From Lumbricus terrestris (Eukaryota > Annelida > Clitellata > Crassiclitellata > Lumbricidae): DNA of 64,000 nt. The position numbers and the translations under genes were made by a program. The notes under the pieces are model-generated. The model was not told where the DNA came from, did no database searches, and saw nothing but the letters and a program-made list of their open reading frames with translations. Position 1 is the first letter of the stretch. Every line of letters starts with the position of its first letter. This document shows positions 1 to 11,273 of the stretch, one piece after another. Where the stretch lies: positions 11,832,358-11,896,357 of the forward strand of contig OX457037.1 of the NCBI GenBank assembly GCA_949752735.1, given 5' to 3'.

Positions 1-83
1 GTTGGAAATCAGGGTCATGGAGTTTAATTTGAGTGACCGTCCCCGTGTCCGTCTGGGTATCTGTGTCTGCCTGCAATAGGCAT

Positions 84-250
84 AGCCCATTTCTACCTAG
101 CCCGTTTCTACCTAGCCTATTTCTACCTAGCCCATTTCTACATAGCCCAGTTCTACCTAGCCTATTTCTACCTAGCCCATTTCTACCTAGCCCATTTCTA
201 CCTAGCCTATTTCTACCTAGCCCATTTCTACATAGCCCAGTTCTACCTGA
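84..250. repeat. 15-bp tandem repeat
   Basis: About eleven copies of a 15-bp unit of the form TTTCTACCTAGCCCA occur, with variants (catagcccag, cctagcctat) that themselves recur about every 75 bp, so there is a higher-order pattern. The array leaves a frame reading FLPSP repeats, which is a by-product of the period being divisible by three. Confidence 0.9.
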
Positions 251-1430
251 AAGGGGCGTGGCCTCGTGACGCATAAGTACGAGTGCGTGCGCAGGCACGG
301 CAGTCACGTCAATGAACACAGTCAGCGATAGAGTCGTCAATGAACACAGACAGTCTTCGAGGAACACAGTGATCGGAAGAAACAGTCAGTGAATCGCCGT
401 GACACAGTGGAAAGACGAGTCGGTCGAGCGTTGCGGGATCGAATCGCGGTGCAGTCAGCAGGAAATCGTCTGAGGAAAAACGCTTTGGAGAGCAGGACGA
501 CGATTTGACGACGCTGCCGAAATTCAGCGCCTGCCGACGACGAAAGGCTTGGAGGCCTTTGCGGTGCAACACTGTCGACTCGGGTTCGATTCTTGACCCG
601 CGGTCGTGCTCTTCTGCAACCCGACGCCTACGGACGACCGAAGGATCGGTGATCGTCGCTGTGCCACGACGGGCAGGATTCAACGCCGGATCTGCCAACG
701 CTTCTGACCGGGTGAGCGCAGTGGTTCAGCTTCCGACGCCGACGACACTGAATCGGGTTCGAAACCCGACCCGCTTCACGGACTCTCTGCGTGCGCTGGC
801 GAGGCAGCGGTGATCTACACGCCAACGACTGCTGATTCGACTCCGGACCTGCCGACGCTGCCGACTGGTGAGGACGGAAGGTTTGGCGACCTTCCGCATC
901 TGACGACGATCGGGTTCGAAACCCGACCCGCTTCACGGACTCTCTGCGTGCGCTGGCGAGGCAGCGGTGATCTACACGCCAACGACTGCTGATTCGACTC
1001 CGGACCTGCCGACGCTGCCGACTGGTGAGGACGGAAGGTTTGGCGACCTTCCGCATCTGACGACGATCGGGTTCGAAACCCGACCCGCTACACAGATTCT
1101 CTGCGTGCGCTGGCGAGGCAGCGGTGATCTACAGGAAGACGACTCGGCGTCCTACAGTGACAATTGCGGTGAACAGTAGTGCAGTGGTTTGAGACGGTAG
1201 TGCTCCGAACATTGCTCCGAACATTGCTCCGAACATTGCTGGCGCTATAGAAGTCGAACGAGAACTGCAGTACGAGTTTCTTCTTTGACGTCGTGAATAA
1301 ATGAGTTTCAAGCCTGACGGGCTAGTCGTCAATCTTCAGTTGACGCCGGACTGCACAGACGGACGATTCCGACAGGACTAGGGTTTGGGGTTCAGTCCCT
1401 GGTGTTAATTGCCCAAACCTAGTTCCGCTA
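251..1430. repeat. GC-rich repeat-derived segment with 157-bp tandem units; possible LTR end
   Basis: This segment is clearly more GC-rich than its surroundings. From about 773 to 1130 a 157-bp unit is repeated a little over two times, and each unit contains the self-complementary TCGGGTTCGAAACCCGA. At 1200-1240 a 13-bp unit (ATTGCTCCGAAC-type) occurs three times. An AATAAA lies near 1296 and the unique sequence ends in CCGCTACA at the start of an AAT microsatellite, which would fit the R-U5 end of an LTR. No partner LTR, primer site or polyprotein is seen, so the LTR reading is tentative. Open frames here are repeat by-products. Confidence 0.4.
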
Positions 1431-1431
1431 C

Positions 1432-1468
1432 AATAATAATAATGATAATAATAATAATAATAATAATG

Positions 1469-1540
<72 letters not shown>

Positions 1541-1692
1541 CAAATTCGTAGAAATTAACTGAATTGGTAATAGTCCATAAGTCCCTGGGGGAATGAAGTA
1601 CCTCAGAGCAAAAAATAAATAAAATAAATCCTGAGGGATTATTGATACCTGGGGTAAAAAAAATGATAATGATAATAACAATAATAATAATA

Positions 1693-1773
<81 letters not shown>

Positions 1774-1835
1774 GTGGTGGTGGAGGTGGTGGTGGTGGTG
1801 GCGGTGGTGGTGGTGGTGATGAAGAAGAAGAAGAA

Positions 1836-1892
<57 letters not shown>

Positions 1893-1921
1893 AATAATAA
1901 TAATAATAATAATAATAGCAA
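1432..1921. repeat. AAT and GAT/GTG microsatellites
   Basis: An (AAT)n tract covers about 1432-1540. A compound (ATG)n-(GTG)n-(AAG)n-(ATG)n-(AAT)n tract covers about 1660-1920. The long homopolymeric frames across this stretch are not genes. Confidence 0.97.
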
Positions 1922-2154
1922 TAGTTATTATAATAAGCGAAGTCCCTGATGGATCTTGTATAGGCTGTATCATGACGCTTTGAAGCATCTGGGTCGCTCT
2001 GTCACATGTCCCGTGGTTTTTGCGGATTTTAATCGTCTTGTTCTTTTACTGCCAGCGTATCGCCACCCATCTGGAAAACCTTCCTCCTTTGTCCGGGCTT
2101 AGGACCGGCACAGGGAAGTTGTTGGTTCCCTGTGGCGGAGGATGGATGCAGTTT

Positions 2155-2262
2155 AACGTCGTGCCCAGGACCAACGTCGTGCCCAGGACCAACGTCGTGC
2201 CCAGGACCAACGTCGTGCCCAAGACAAACGTCGTGCCCAGGACCAACGTCGTGCCCAGGACC
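2155..2262. repeat. 18-bp tandem repeat, six units
   Basis: Six units of an 18-mer of the type AACGTCGTGCCCAGGACC lie head to tail, 108 bp in all, with one unit carrying AAGACA. The sequence then runs into two copies of a CTGTATAGG-type 9-mer. Confidence 0.95.
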
Positions 2263-2833
2263 AGGCTGTATAGGCTGTATAGGCTACTTGGGTCAATAAA
2301 AGAAACAATATTTTTGTAGCGCCGTAGCTCAATCGTGGCCGAAGTAAAGGCCGCTGTTCGTGAGTTCAACATGGCACATTCCTCCAAAAATGGCGCATTC
2401 TTTACATGACCAGGAAGTCAGCTCCAAGCAGTGAGTCCTGCCACTGTGAAGGAACAGTCGACCTCGGAACTTGCAGCATGACCCCTCCACGAGGATCCTA
2501 GTCGGTCGACTGATTTGTTGCTCAGAATATATTGCTAAGTAACATATCCGAGATCCTACAAAATCCGACCACGGGATCACTCCCCCAAAGGATTTCAGAA
2601 TATAACGATGTTCCTATAGTAAAATTAAATATCAGGTTGCCGACGAATTCAATGTGCTGGAGATTGTTTCTTCCAAGCCATTAATCAAGCAGATTAGATA
2701 TAGGGGAGAGCGGGGCATAATGATATATATCGGGGTATAACGGGAAACTTCATTATTGTCCAGATTAGACCTACTCGTAGCGGTGTGCAATCCGAATGAG
2801 GTGCTAGTTCTACAACGAGGAAGAGAGCTGGCA

Positions 2834-3350
2834 ACTAGGGGTCTGCGGGTATTCCCGTAGTGCGGGTTTACCCATACCCGCGGGTCGGGTACGCGTCGAG
2901 TATTAGACGGATACGCATTTCACCAGGCAGGTCAGGTACGGGGATGGCCATCATGGGTACGGGTATAGGCCTATCCGGTTTTACCCGCACCAAGATGAAA
3001 TATTTTTTTAATATTACACGGCATTGTAATTATAGTGAGTTATGTCCGTCAGAATACTCGCTGTAGCTAATTGGCAAATCTATTCACATGCATCTGCACC
3101 TGCACATACTGTACGCATGCGCTTATTGTTATCCTACGCATGGTCATTTATACATGGACACATCATTATCATCATCGTCATCGTCATCACCATCTGTTTC
3201 TGACACAGTCATTAATTTGAAAACTATGGATTCGAATAAATGTTCTCCGTGGCCTTGTCGCTGTTTTTTCTACCGCTGCTACTACTGTAGTAGTCCTATA
3301 CTACTACCAGCACTGCTGCTGCAACAGCAACTGCTACCACCACCGCCACC

Positions 3351-3415
<65 letters not shown>

Positions 3416-3688
3416 AATATGCTATCTTTTTCCTCTTCTTCGTATTTTTCAGCAGTGTATTTATCATTAGAACAAAATGCTGAGTTGGAAATCTATTTGC
3501 CTGCTAGAGAATTTAACTATAATCTAGTTTATTTAGCTATGCTCTTACGTGGTGGGCATAGTACGGGTATTATCCGGGGGTACGGGCTGGTAGTAATTTT
3601 TTGGTCGAGTCGGGTACGGGTACGTGCAGCGGTCCTGTACGCGGGTTCATGTCGGGTAGCAAAAATGATGATTCCGCAGACCCATAGT
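2834..3688. mobile_element. hAT-like MITE with internal microsatellite
   Basis: The ends form an imperfect inverted repeat, ACTAGGGGTCTGCGG on the left against ACTATGGGTCTGCGG read inward from the right. Subterminal sequence on both sides is rich in CGGGTA/TACCCG motifs. No transposase is present. The middle carries (TCA)n and (CAC)n-(CAT)n tracts at about 3165-3190 and 3340-3415. I could not find a clean target-site duplication, so the exact ends are uncertain. Confidence 0.6.
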
Positions 3689-4205
3689 CCACACCTCTCG
3701 AGATATCCAGTTCCATTCACTATGAACAGGAATTCAATCATGAGTTAATATAATATTTACTCTGATTAAGTTAATCCGGTAGCCTATTCAGCTGTATTCA
3801 CTCTGTATAAGCTATTCTGACAGGAACTCAGTCATGGACGTGAGTTTGAATAGCTGGTTGTCTAAACAAAATATTGTCCCACAATCCAAGAAATTACAGT
3901 TTGTGAATAAATCGAAAACATGGCAGAAAAAGAGTTATGAGTAGGAGTAAGTAAATAATTTGTTGCAACGAGCCTTAAATCGTATTGTTTGGCTCTACAT
4001 AATAAAAAAAGATATTGGGAATTCTTGAAGTTGTCAGATTGATGAACTATAATTTACAAGGAACTTCTCGGCAAGTTCATTGTAAATTTGCGTCAAAGAT
4101 TTTATTTAAAAAAGACAAAGTAATCCCGATGTATTAATAGTATGGAAATGCTAAACTCACTGGCATCCTTAATTAAATTCTTATGCTTTTCATGCTTTTA
4201 CACAG
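3689..4205. other. AT-rich non-coding sequence
   Basis: No gene is recognised. The last 90 bp before the exon at 4206 align with 33660-33752, ending in the same pyrimidine-rich acceptor (TTTTTACACAG). Sequence left of about 4120 has no counterpart in unit 2, which marks the visible left limit of homology between units. Confidence 0.6.
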
Positions 4206-7200
4206 CCGTTATAAAGCCAAACTTCACCGATACTGTAAAAGGTAAGAAGAAATACTAAGTAATAAAGTGCAGTGAATTTAATATGCTATCGCATAAGGTA
4301 TAGGCTAATGCATAATGTGTAATGTGTAAATGAATAGACTATTATAGATACATTCAAAGTAGCATTCCTATACTAAAATAAATCACTAAGTAGCCTAATA
4401 GGTTACGCGAATACCAGAAACTTATAAATATAATTGTGTACCATGCAGATGCAGTTAAAATGATCAGATCTATCGAATTGATTTTTTGTCGGTGGGTTGC
4501 ACAAGTTTTGACCTTCACGTGGGAGAGCTGAATAATTTTGAAGCTTAAATTGTATTTTTCCTTTTTCTCTTAAATTATTCTTTAACCATTTCGATACACA
4601 ATGATTCTAATCGAAGAAACCTGTGTTTTAGGTTGCTTTTCTGAACAAATTATTCTAATAGCCTACATTTTGGCAACCTTCCATTCCAAGTAGACTAATT
4701 TGTTTTTAAAACTTGACATTGTGTAATAACAACACTGATCACTGTTGAATTTATTAATCTTTTTATTTTGTCAGTGTATGACGCGGATATCTGCGGCGGT
4801 GAGTAGAACTAGACCTTTTAATTTATATTTTTGTTCGTCATGAAGATTAAAGCTAACCCGAAATTTTTGTAGTCTTTCAAACTATGGGAAAAGATGTTGA
4901 CTACCCTTGCTTTTTTAAATGCACTTCCTTCTGCGTCTGCACTGAATTAGAGCGACTGCAATTGCAACTGTGGCTTCCAAATTTCTAAAGCAGTAGCCTA
5001 CTTAAACACCAAGAATAGGACAAATGCTTATTATAGGCCTACGATTATTATTAGGTCTACGATTATTATAGACCTAAGAGCGTTGGGTCGTGCTCTAGTT
5101 GTTCTCACAGCAAATGTCATTTTATCCAGTGGATATACGAGTCCGCTTCGCTTTCCAGAGAGAGGAGTGTGGGTGAGCACGATGCTGCACCATGTAAGGA
5201 ATCCAGTGTACGGTCAATGTGCTCATCATCGCTGGGTTGGCAATGAGGCGTTTGTCGAGCGTAAATCACGAATCGTATTTGTGCACCGCGGGATTTGAAC
5301 CTCACTTCTTCATTGATTGTTCATCACTCCAGAAAGACAATGTAATTTTATCGAGCTCCCCAATTACTAGTGCTTCATCTGAGAACTGTTAGAGAAGCAT
5401 GATAGTCATCGGGCTATGAAAAGCAATTTGTATTAATTTTCTAGTCTCCTTATTTCCGTGGCATCTGGGAGATTCCCCAAGGGTTCTATTTCCAGGGGGT
5501 CTTCTCAAAACTCAAATCTCTTTGCTTCATCTTCTCTTGACCTCAGAGATGACTGCGTTCATGAATTAGCAAGTGTCCTGCGCTTAGCTTTGAACAGCGT
5601 TTTAGGAGTTTTGAGTATAATATTATAATATCAAAGCAATGAATAGATCGCAATAGATGCTGGCAAAAAATCGGTTGGAGTTTGATTGTTTAATTTAGAT
5701 ATTTCATTCTCTGGACCGTCTGACGTCAAGACGGCCGTGGTCTTGGAAGCGGTTCTTGCCGACAGAACATCGATTATATTACAGTTCGACAGTTACTACC
5801 AATTCATCAGAACGGACCTCGCAGCCGACTATGCTTCTTACCTCGTAAACGGCTTCCCATTGAGTCCAACCGTATATAAGTGAGTGCTTGCATAGGCAAC
5901 GGCATACATAATTATGTGGAGACAAAATGGTATAATATTAACAACACAACGGGCAAGTTATTTCGCTTACCTGTAAACAAATCTGAAAATCATTTTCACG
6001 TAAGCTACCTATCGAAGAATTCTTAAAATTACTTTCATTTACCTGCCAAAGAATATGCAAATTATTTTCACATACCAGTAAAAAATTATTTTCTTATACC
6101 TGTCAAAGTATGTGAATATTATTAATCCTAATCATACCGGCATATAAAACAACTTAAACGTACCGGGTGAGTCCGAAAGGACACCATCTTTGTTTTGCTG
6201 TATAAGGTCAGCTTATTTATTATTTATTATTATTTTTTATAGCCCGGTTGACAACTGTAAATACTCTAGCCTAATGAAATAAAAAAAATTGATGAAAATA
6301 ACTTTTTAATACCAAGTAACAGCTCTTTTGTCTACCATACCCCAGAGACTGTCACTTTAGAAAAAAAGCTAAAAGTGGGGGGAACGGAAAGTAACTCACG
6401 TAACAGGTGAAAATTGATTGGACGAGAACTGAAATCACTTGCCAAGACATTAGTGTCCCAAACGCCAAAACTGCTCATCATCTGCCTTTGTGAAAGTCGG
6501 GCATTTTGCTGTGCAAATGATGTTACACATTAAGAAATTGCTGGGGTCTAAACAGACCCCAGTAGTCTTTTGCGGATGTCATGTAGGTATCACCATTCCA
6601 CTTATTCCCAATATCTTCTTTCTAATGCTATATAGTGATGTGACAAATTCGTAAAATTGATTGAAAAAATATTTGATGGTTCAAAAATTATAAAAATAAT
6701 CATATGCGTGGAGTCCAAAAAGACCCCACCCGGTATGATTAGGGTTAAAGTGACTTGACTGCTCCATTTTGGAAAAACTTGGATGTATCATGAGGACCTA
6801 AGACCTTTTCCAACATGATTTCAGAATTGTTGTGGTTTCATGCTAAATTTAGGAGCTCTCAACCTAATTCTCTTTCAGACAATGAGCACACGCCATTTTC
6901 GAAAGTCTTACAAATTTAGCGCACTACCAACTAAACAACTTGGAGTAGCGGCTTGACTTGGTACTTTACTGTTTAACCTTTCCTTTCCCTCAGCACATTT
7001 CATTCAGGACTGCATCTTTTGCGTGGCGATGCTTATCAGGCTAAGCACCGTCTTATCTGCGTGCGCTCTGCTTCCCACTTTTCACTTGCATAGGCATCCG
7101 CGCACTGCACTCTGCTGTTAGCGGTGACTCAATGGTTACTTTCACTGTTACTTTGACAATGCAGAGCCATTCCTTCTCTGTGGCTGATCCAACAACCTGG

Positions 7201-7894
7201 AACTTGACTATTCGACACCTAAAGAAAAACAATTTCAAAAATTGCCATTGTCGATGGAACCATCCTAATACATACATATATGCATGCATACATATACATA
7301 GTTACATAGTTACGTACATACATACATACATACATACATACATACATACATACATACATACATACATACATACATACATACATACATACATACATACATA
7401 CATACATACATACATACATACATACATACATACATACATACATACATACATACATACAATCATACATACATACATACATACATACATACATACATACATA
7501 CATACATACATACATACATACATACATACATGCATACATACACGCATACATACATACATACATACAATCATACATACATACATACATACATGCATACATA
7601 CATACATACATACATACATACATACATACATACATACATACATACATACATACATACATACAATCATACATACATACATACATACATACATACATACATA
7701 CATACATACATACATGCATACATACACGCATACATACATACATACATACATACAATCATACATACATACATACATACATACATACATACATACATACATA
7801 CATACATACATACATACATACATACATACATACATACATACATACATACATACATACATACATACAATCATACATACATACATACATACATACA

Positions 7895-7926
<32 letters not shown>

Positions 7927-9518
7927 AAATATATACATACATACATACGCATTTGAACTCGGACTCGGCTCAGTTTTTAGGGCATCGAGCTGCTGAGGAT
8001 CACGGGTTCGTTTGTACGCACGCTCAAAACGTCGACGGAAAGATCTTAAAACGGTTATGTGCCTACTAACATGACGTGTCGTGGCAACAACGCCCGCAGT
8101 TTTGACGGATCTGCAATTATAAAATTAATATGTGCGACGATTGAGCGTACGTGTTAGACTGGTGGAATGTCAGAAGATAATTATAGCAACGGGCCCGCAC
8201 TATTGTCTGAATGTGGCCATGTTTGCACATATACATACATCAATATCGTCTTTCCATTCTCAGTTTTCATTATCATCTTCTATTCCATATACATACACAC
8301 GTTTACATGCACACAAACAAACAACCGTACATGCAGGCACATAACTTTTTTACGTAGACAGAGAAATACATACATATAGGCCTTTATAATCAGTTGCAAT
8401 ATTATCGTTTATGTTTCTTCAGGTCGGGGTTTAGGACGGTAACCAATGTTTTCACTTCGATTCCGACGTTGAACACATCTGCCGCTTTCTACTGGATTTC
8501 CTGGGAAAGTAAAAGGCTGACCGTTGGCTTCGGAAACATCCTGGGAAAAAACATTCTGCTCTGGTTGGACGATCCAAGTCTGACAAATATCAACAACATG
8601 TCGGTGACATTCAACACTTCGCTCACGGTGTCTTTTGGATACTACTTTGGAAGTACACGTAAGTGAGACAAAGCGCCTACTGTTAGCAATCTCTGGCAGT
8701 GAGCAATTTTGAGCGCACCTGGTTTTCCAAGGGTTATGGAATTTCCGACAACTGTACAATGCTGGAGAATTCAGAGAAACATTTTAAAATTCAGATGGCT
8801 TGATTAGGCTTACATGTATGGTGTACTGTCGAACAGGAGGATTCTGTTGTAGAAATAAGGTTTCGGAACTGAACATAATATTATTATTCAAAGCAGTTAA
8901 TTATATTTATAATGACTCCGACGATTACACGAATCGCTAGATTGTAATTGTAATTTTTGTAATCGTACATTTATATAGCGCCCCTTCAAGAGAACTCCTC
9001 AGAGGCGCTCCCGACCTGACACCAAACCACAATCGAAGAGAATGCTAAACCATTGGGCTTATTCTATACTACTATTTTTATTTTGGTATTAGCTATAGGC
9101 CTATGTGTGTGACCCAAAACACTCGTTGTGAAAGACTCAGCTAAAAAAGTGTCTTTGGTAGATGATAATCTTTGGCCAAAATGTTCGTTATGAATGTCGC
9201 AACTAAATATCTGTTCGTTTTGAAGCTCTATCCCGTGACGGCGAATCTTTGATGAGATCAATGACGTTGAAGAAAGTCGGTTGGGATGCATGCATAAAGA
9301 CCTGCTACCTGGATGTCGTTGACAATCCGAGCTGCAATCTGACGGTCTGCTCCAACGCATGTATCCTGAACAAGAAATGCACAGCCTTCTGCCTACACCC
9401 GAAACCGTCTGCGGACAAGCCGTGCACATGTGAACTGCAAGCAATGCCAGGCACACCGTTGTCTAACCACCTAATGCAGCCGGAGACCGGGGCGTCCTAT
9501 TGGCTTATAATCAACTGA
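4206..9518 (+). CDS. FAMeT-like/PAN-like secreted protein, unit 1 (5' partial, 5 exons)
   Basis: Five exons are seen: 4206-4241, 4775-4798, 5699-5879, 8423-8658 and 9226-9518 (stop TGA). All introns are GT-AG and the phases chain as 1-1-1-2-1 with no internal stop. The 5699 and 8423 exons together make one domain. Its second half has the FYWISW...VGFGN...G...LLW pattern of the farnesoic-acid O-methyltransferase-like domain (Methyltransf_FA), a presumed binding module with no visible SAM site. The last exon encodes about 97 residues with ten Cys (GWDACIKTC...CNLTVC...C...C...C...C.C), resembling a PAN/apple-type module, and ends WLIIN. The leader exons expected upstream lie outside the window. 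All five exons match 33753-42461 in unit 2; the 8423 exon is one codon longer. Coding potential is supported by frame conservation between units. The domain name is the less certain part. Confidence 0.75.
5230..5310 (-). repeat. Possible tRNA-derived SINE head fragment
   Basis: On the minus strand, GAGGTTCAAATCCCGCGG resembles a Pol III B box. No convincing A box or tail is seen, so this is only a candidate fragment. Confidence 0.3.
6126..6744. mobile_element. piggyBac-type MITE
   Basis: The element is flanked by TTAA at 6122-6125 and 6745-6748, the piggyBac target. Its terminal inverted repeats are TCCTAATCATACCGG on the left and CCCTAATCATACCGG read inward from the right. Subterminal copies of a GGGTG-GTCC palindrome are present on both sides. 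It is 619 bp long with no transposase, so it is non-autonomous. It lies in the intron between the 5699 and 8423 exons. Confidence 0.8.
6749..7260. other. Intronic sequence without recognisable feature
   Basis: This is part of the intron between the 5699 and 8423 exons. I see no conserved coding segment or element here. Confidence 0.5.
7262..7955. repeat. (CATA)n microsatellite, about 690 bp
   Basis: A nearly pure CATA/TACA tetranucleotide tract runs for almost 700 bp, interrupted at intervals by CAATCA and by GCATACATACACGCAT variants. Because of the period, open frames appear on both strands (YIHT and MYVC repeats). They are not genes. It lies in an intron of the unit 1 FAMeT-like gene and is absent at the matching place in unit 2. 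Confidence 0.98.
7956..8422. other. Intronic sequence upstream of FAMeT exon
   Basis: Mostly unique intronic DNA with scattered CATA-like tetranucleotides. The final part, including TATGTTTCTTCAG, aligns with 41055-41071 of unit 2. Confidence 0.5.
8945..9060 (-). repeat. SINE/LINE 3' tail fragment
   Basis: Read on the minus strand this ends GGGAGCGCCTCTGAGGAG...GGGGCGCTATATAAA. That is the same tail as the SINE at 10865-11092 and the LINE at 59331-61860. Only the 3' portion is present. Confidence 0.65.
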
Positions 9519-9692
9519 AAGGAAATGCCTTCTAAATGATTTCTACTGGCTTTATAGCGTGGAAACGTTTAGATTTTTCAAACGATCAGTGATGTAGTCA
9601 TGTATAGATGCATGCACATAATTATAAATATTTAATATGTAAATTTACATAATTACATATAATTTTATATATAAGCATATAATATGTGCGTG

Positions 9693-9698
9693 AATAAA
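9693..9698 (+). promoter_or_regulatory. Polyadenylation signal of unit 1 FAMeT-like gene
   Basis: AATAAA lies 175 nt after the stop codon. The same hexamer stands at the identical distance in unit 2 (42636-42641). Confidence 0.6.
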
Positions 9699-9806
9699 TT
9701 CGTCTTGAAATCTCTCTTGCAGCTATACCATAATAGACCCTATTATTTTTAATGGCGTCACTTGTTTTGCTATAATTTGACTTTGGCATAATATTATAAT
9801 ATTGGT

Positions 9807-11265
9807 CATAGGCGTAGGGGACTTTTCAGCACTGGGGGGAGGGAGCGAAATTTTACTTTTGCCCGAAAACGATTGACCATAATTGACTCGTGCACTTATA
9901 GGTCTGTATATAGATTGTGTGTCTCTGTACAAAAGCACGGTTTCTGTTCTTGCGCCCGCACCCGTGGAGAAGAGGCATAGAGGAAAATAAATACCCTGGG
10001 CCCAGCTGGGACTAATTTTGGGCCCAGGGCCCCAGGCTGAAAAAAGGTTAGTCCGCTGTGCACAGTTTATAATGTCTGCCTTTTAAAGTGCAATATTTCT
10101 GACACTTGACTGTAATCAGTTTAAACTTCAAGTGAACAACTGAATAAATTCACAATTGTAAGTTTTTTTATTGTATCGTATTTAATTATCTATAAAGTGC
10201 CTATAGTCCAGTAAGGTGAACCGTTCAGAGGGGCTTCCAGTGCGCAAGGCCCCGCGAAAAGAAGCAAGTTATGAGAAGGAAGAAGAGAGATTGTCGGATA
10301 AAGGTGTAGACTGTAGAGCGAACAAAAGGAAAAAGCACATTCCAAAGAGAGGGACCAATTGAGGCAAATGATCGAAACTGAGCCATACCATAGCAGTTCT
10401 ACAGCAAGGAATCAAGAGTCAAGTCTTTTGGACGGTTGGAGGAAGCTGAGTGAAGTCTAACGTCGCCAAGATATTTAGCCTTATGATATTTTAGGGACCC
10501 GCGAAAGCTCTGCATTGGGACCAGGAATTTCTCTCATCAGCCGGCTTGAGACTGCTGAAAGTCTCCATAATGGAGCACAGGAGCAGTGTATATCTGCAGC
10601 TGCAGAACATATAGGCCTATGATGATAGCCGATGTTGATGATCCATGGTTTCGGATAGTAGCAATTTTCGATGTCATTCAAAATGTGAATTCCGTGATCT
10701 GTGGCACTTGGCTTGAATGCTGTGAATTTCCTCAGATGCCACGAACTGCCGCGATTTTCGGGAAATATCAACTCGTTAATATGCTGCGATTTTCGCCATT
10801 ATTTACAAAATGCTACCATTAATTCAGAACATTTTCAACTCTGGTGGTTGTGAGCTAGTATCTAGTATGTGGGGCGCGGTGGTGTAGTGGTGGCGTCGTC
10901 GCCTTGAAGCCGGAAGGTTCGAGGTTCGAATCCACCTCGCCGCGTAAGGACCTTGGGCAAGTCCTTCACTCACAATTGCTCAGCGCTTCGGCGTGAAACT
11001 CCGATGCAGTGTCCGCTCTGCATTCGGGAGCGCCTCTGAGTAGGGAGAGCTTGAAGGGGCGCTATAACAAGTGCACATACAAACATACAAACATCTAACT
11101 TGATTAGGGTAAATTGGAACTGAAGGAAAAATTGTTGTGTGATTATAAGTGTTGAACTTTAATCATAGTTTGTTAAATATTTTTCCCAGGCCTACTTGTC
11201 CGAAAAACAAACTTGCCTGAAATTTGGGGTCATTTGTCCCTGGACCCCCGATTCCTACGCCTATG
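9807..11265. mobile_element. hAT-type element, unit 1 copy
   Basis: Terminal inverted repeats CATAGGCGTAGG (left) and its complement CCTACGCCTATG (right) are bordered by a perfect 8-bp target-site duplication ATATTGGT (9799-9806 and 11266-11273). No transposase frame is present. The copy in unit 2 (42755-43957) sits at the same place, so insertion preceded the duplication. Only the unit 1 copy carries the SINE at 10865-11092. Confidence 0.8.
10865..11092 (+). mobile_element. tRNA-derived SINE
   Basis: A Pol III A-box-like GGTGTAGTGGT and a B box GGTTCGAATCC (within GAGGTTCGAATCCACC) head a 228-bp element. Its 3' part, GGGAGCGCCTCTGAGTAG...GGGGCGCTATAA, matches the 3' end of the L2-like LINE in this window. 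Unit 2 has the uninterrupted site GTATCTAACTTG near 43790. ATCTA is duplicated at both junctions (10860-10864 and 11093-11097), which defines the insertion exactly. Confidence 0.9.
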
Positions 11266-11273
11266 ATATTGGT

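Noticed and set aside
505..813. 102-aa Arg-rich frame
   Set aside because: Lies in the GC-rich repeat segment and runs into 157-bp tandem units; no domain.
1322..1988. Long overlapping frames made of Ser, Leu, Tyr or Ile runs
   Set aside because: They are translations of AAT/GAT/GTG microsatellites with no other sequence content.
2321..2375. tRNA or SINE head (GCCGTAGCTCAATCGTGG ... GTTCGTGAGTTCAAC)
   Set aside because: Box-like matches are weak and no acceptor stem or 3' tail could be found.
7132..7956. 274-aa frame with YIHT repeats and antisense MYVC frames
   Set aside because: Generated by the CATA tetranucleotide array; all frames in the tract are open on both strands.
4206..9518. A real methyltransferase function for the FAMeT-like genes
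   Set aside because: No SAM-binding glycine motif is visible. The family name reflects an old assignment, so no enzymatic role is claimed.
10865..10945. tRNA gene
   Set aside because: A and B boxes are present but the cloverleaf does not close, and the sequence continues into a LINE-type tail with target-site duplication, so it is a SINE.
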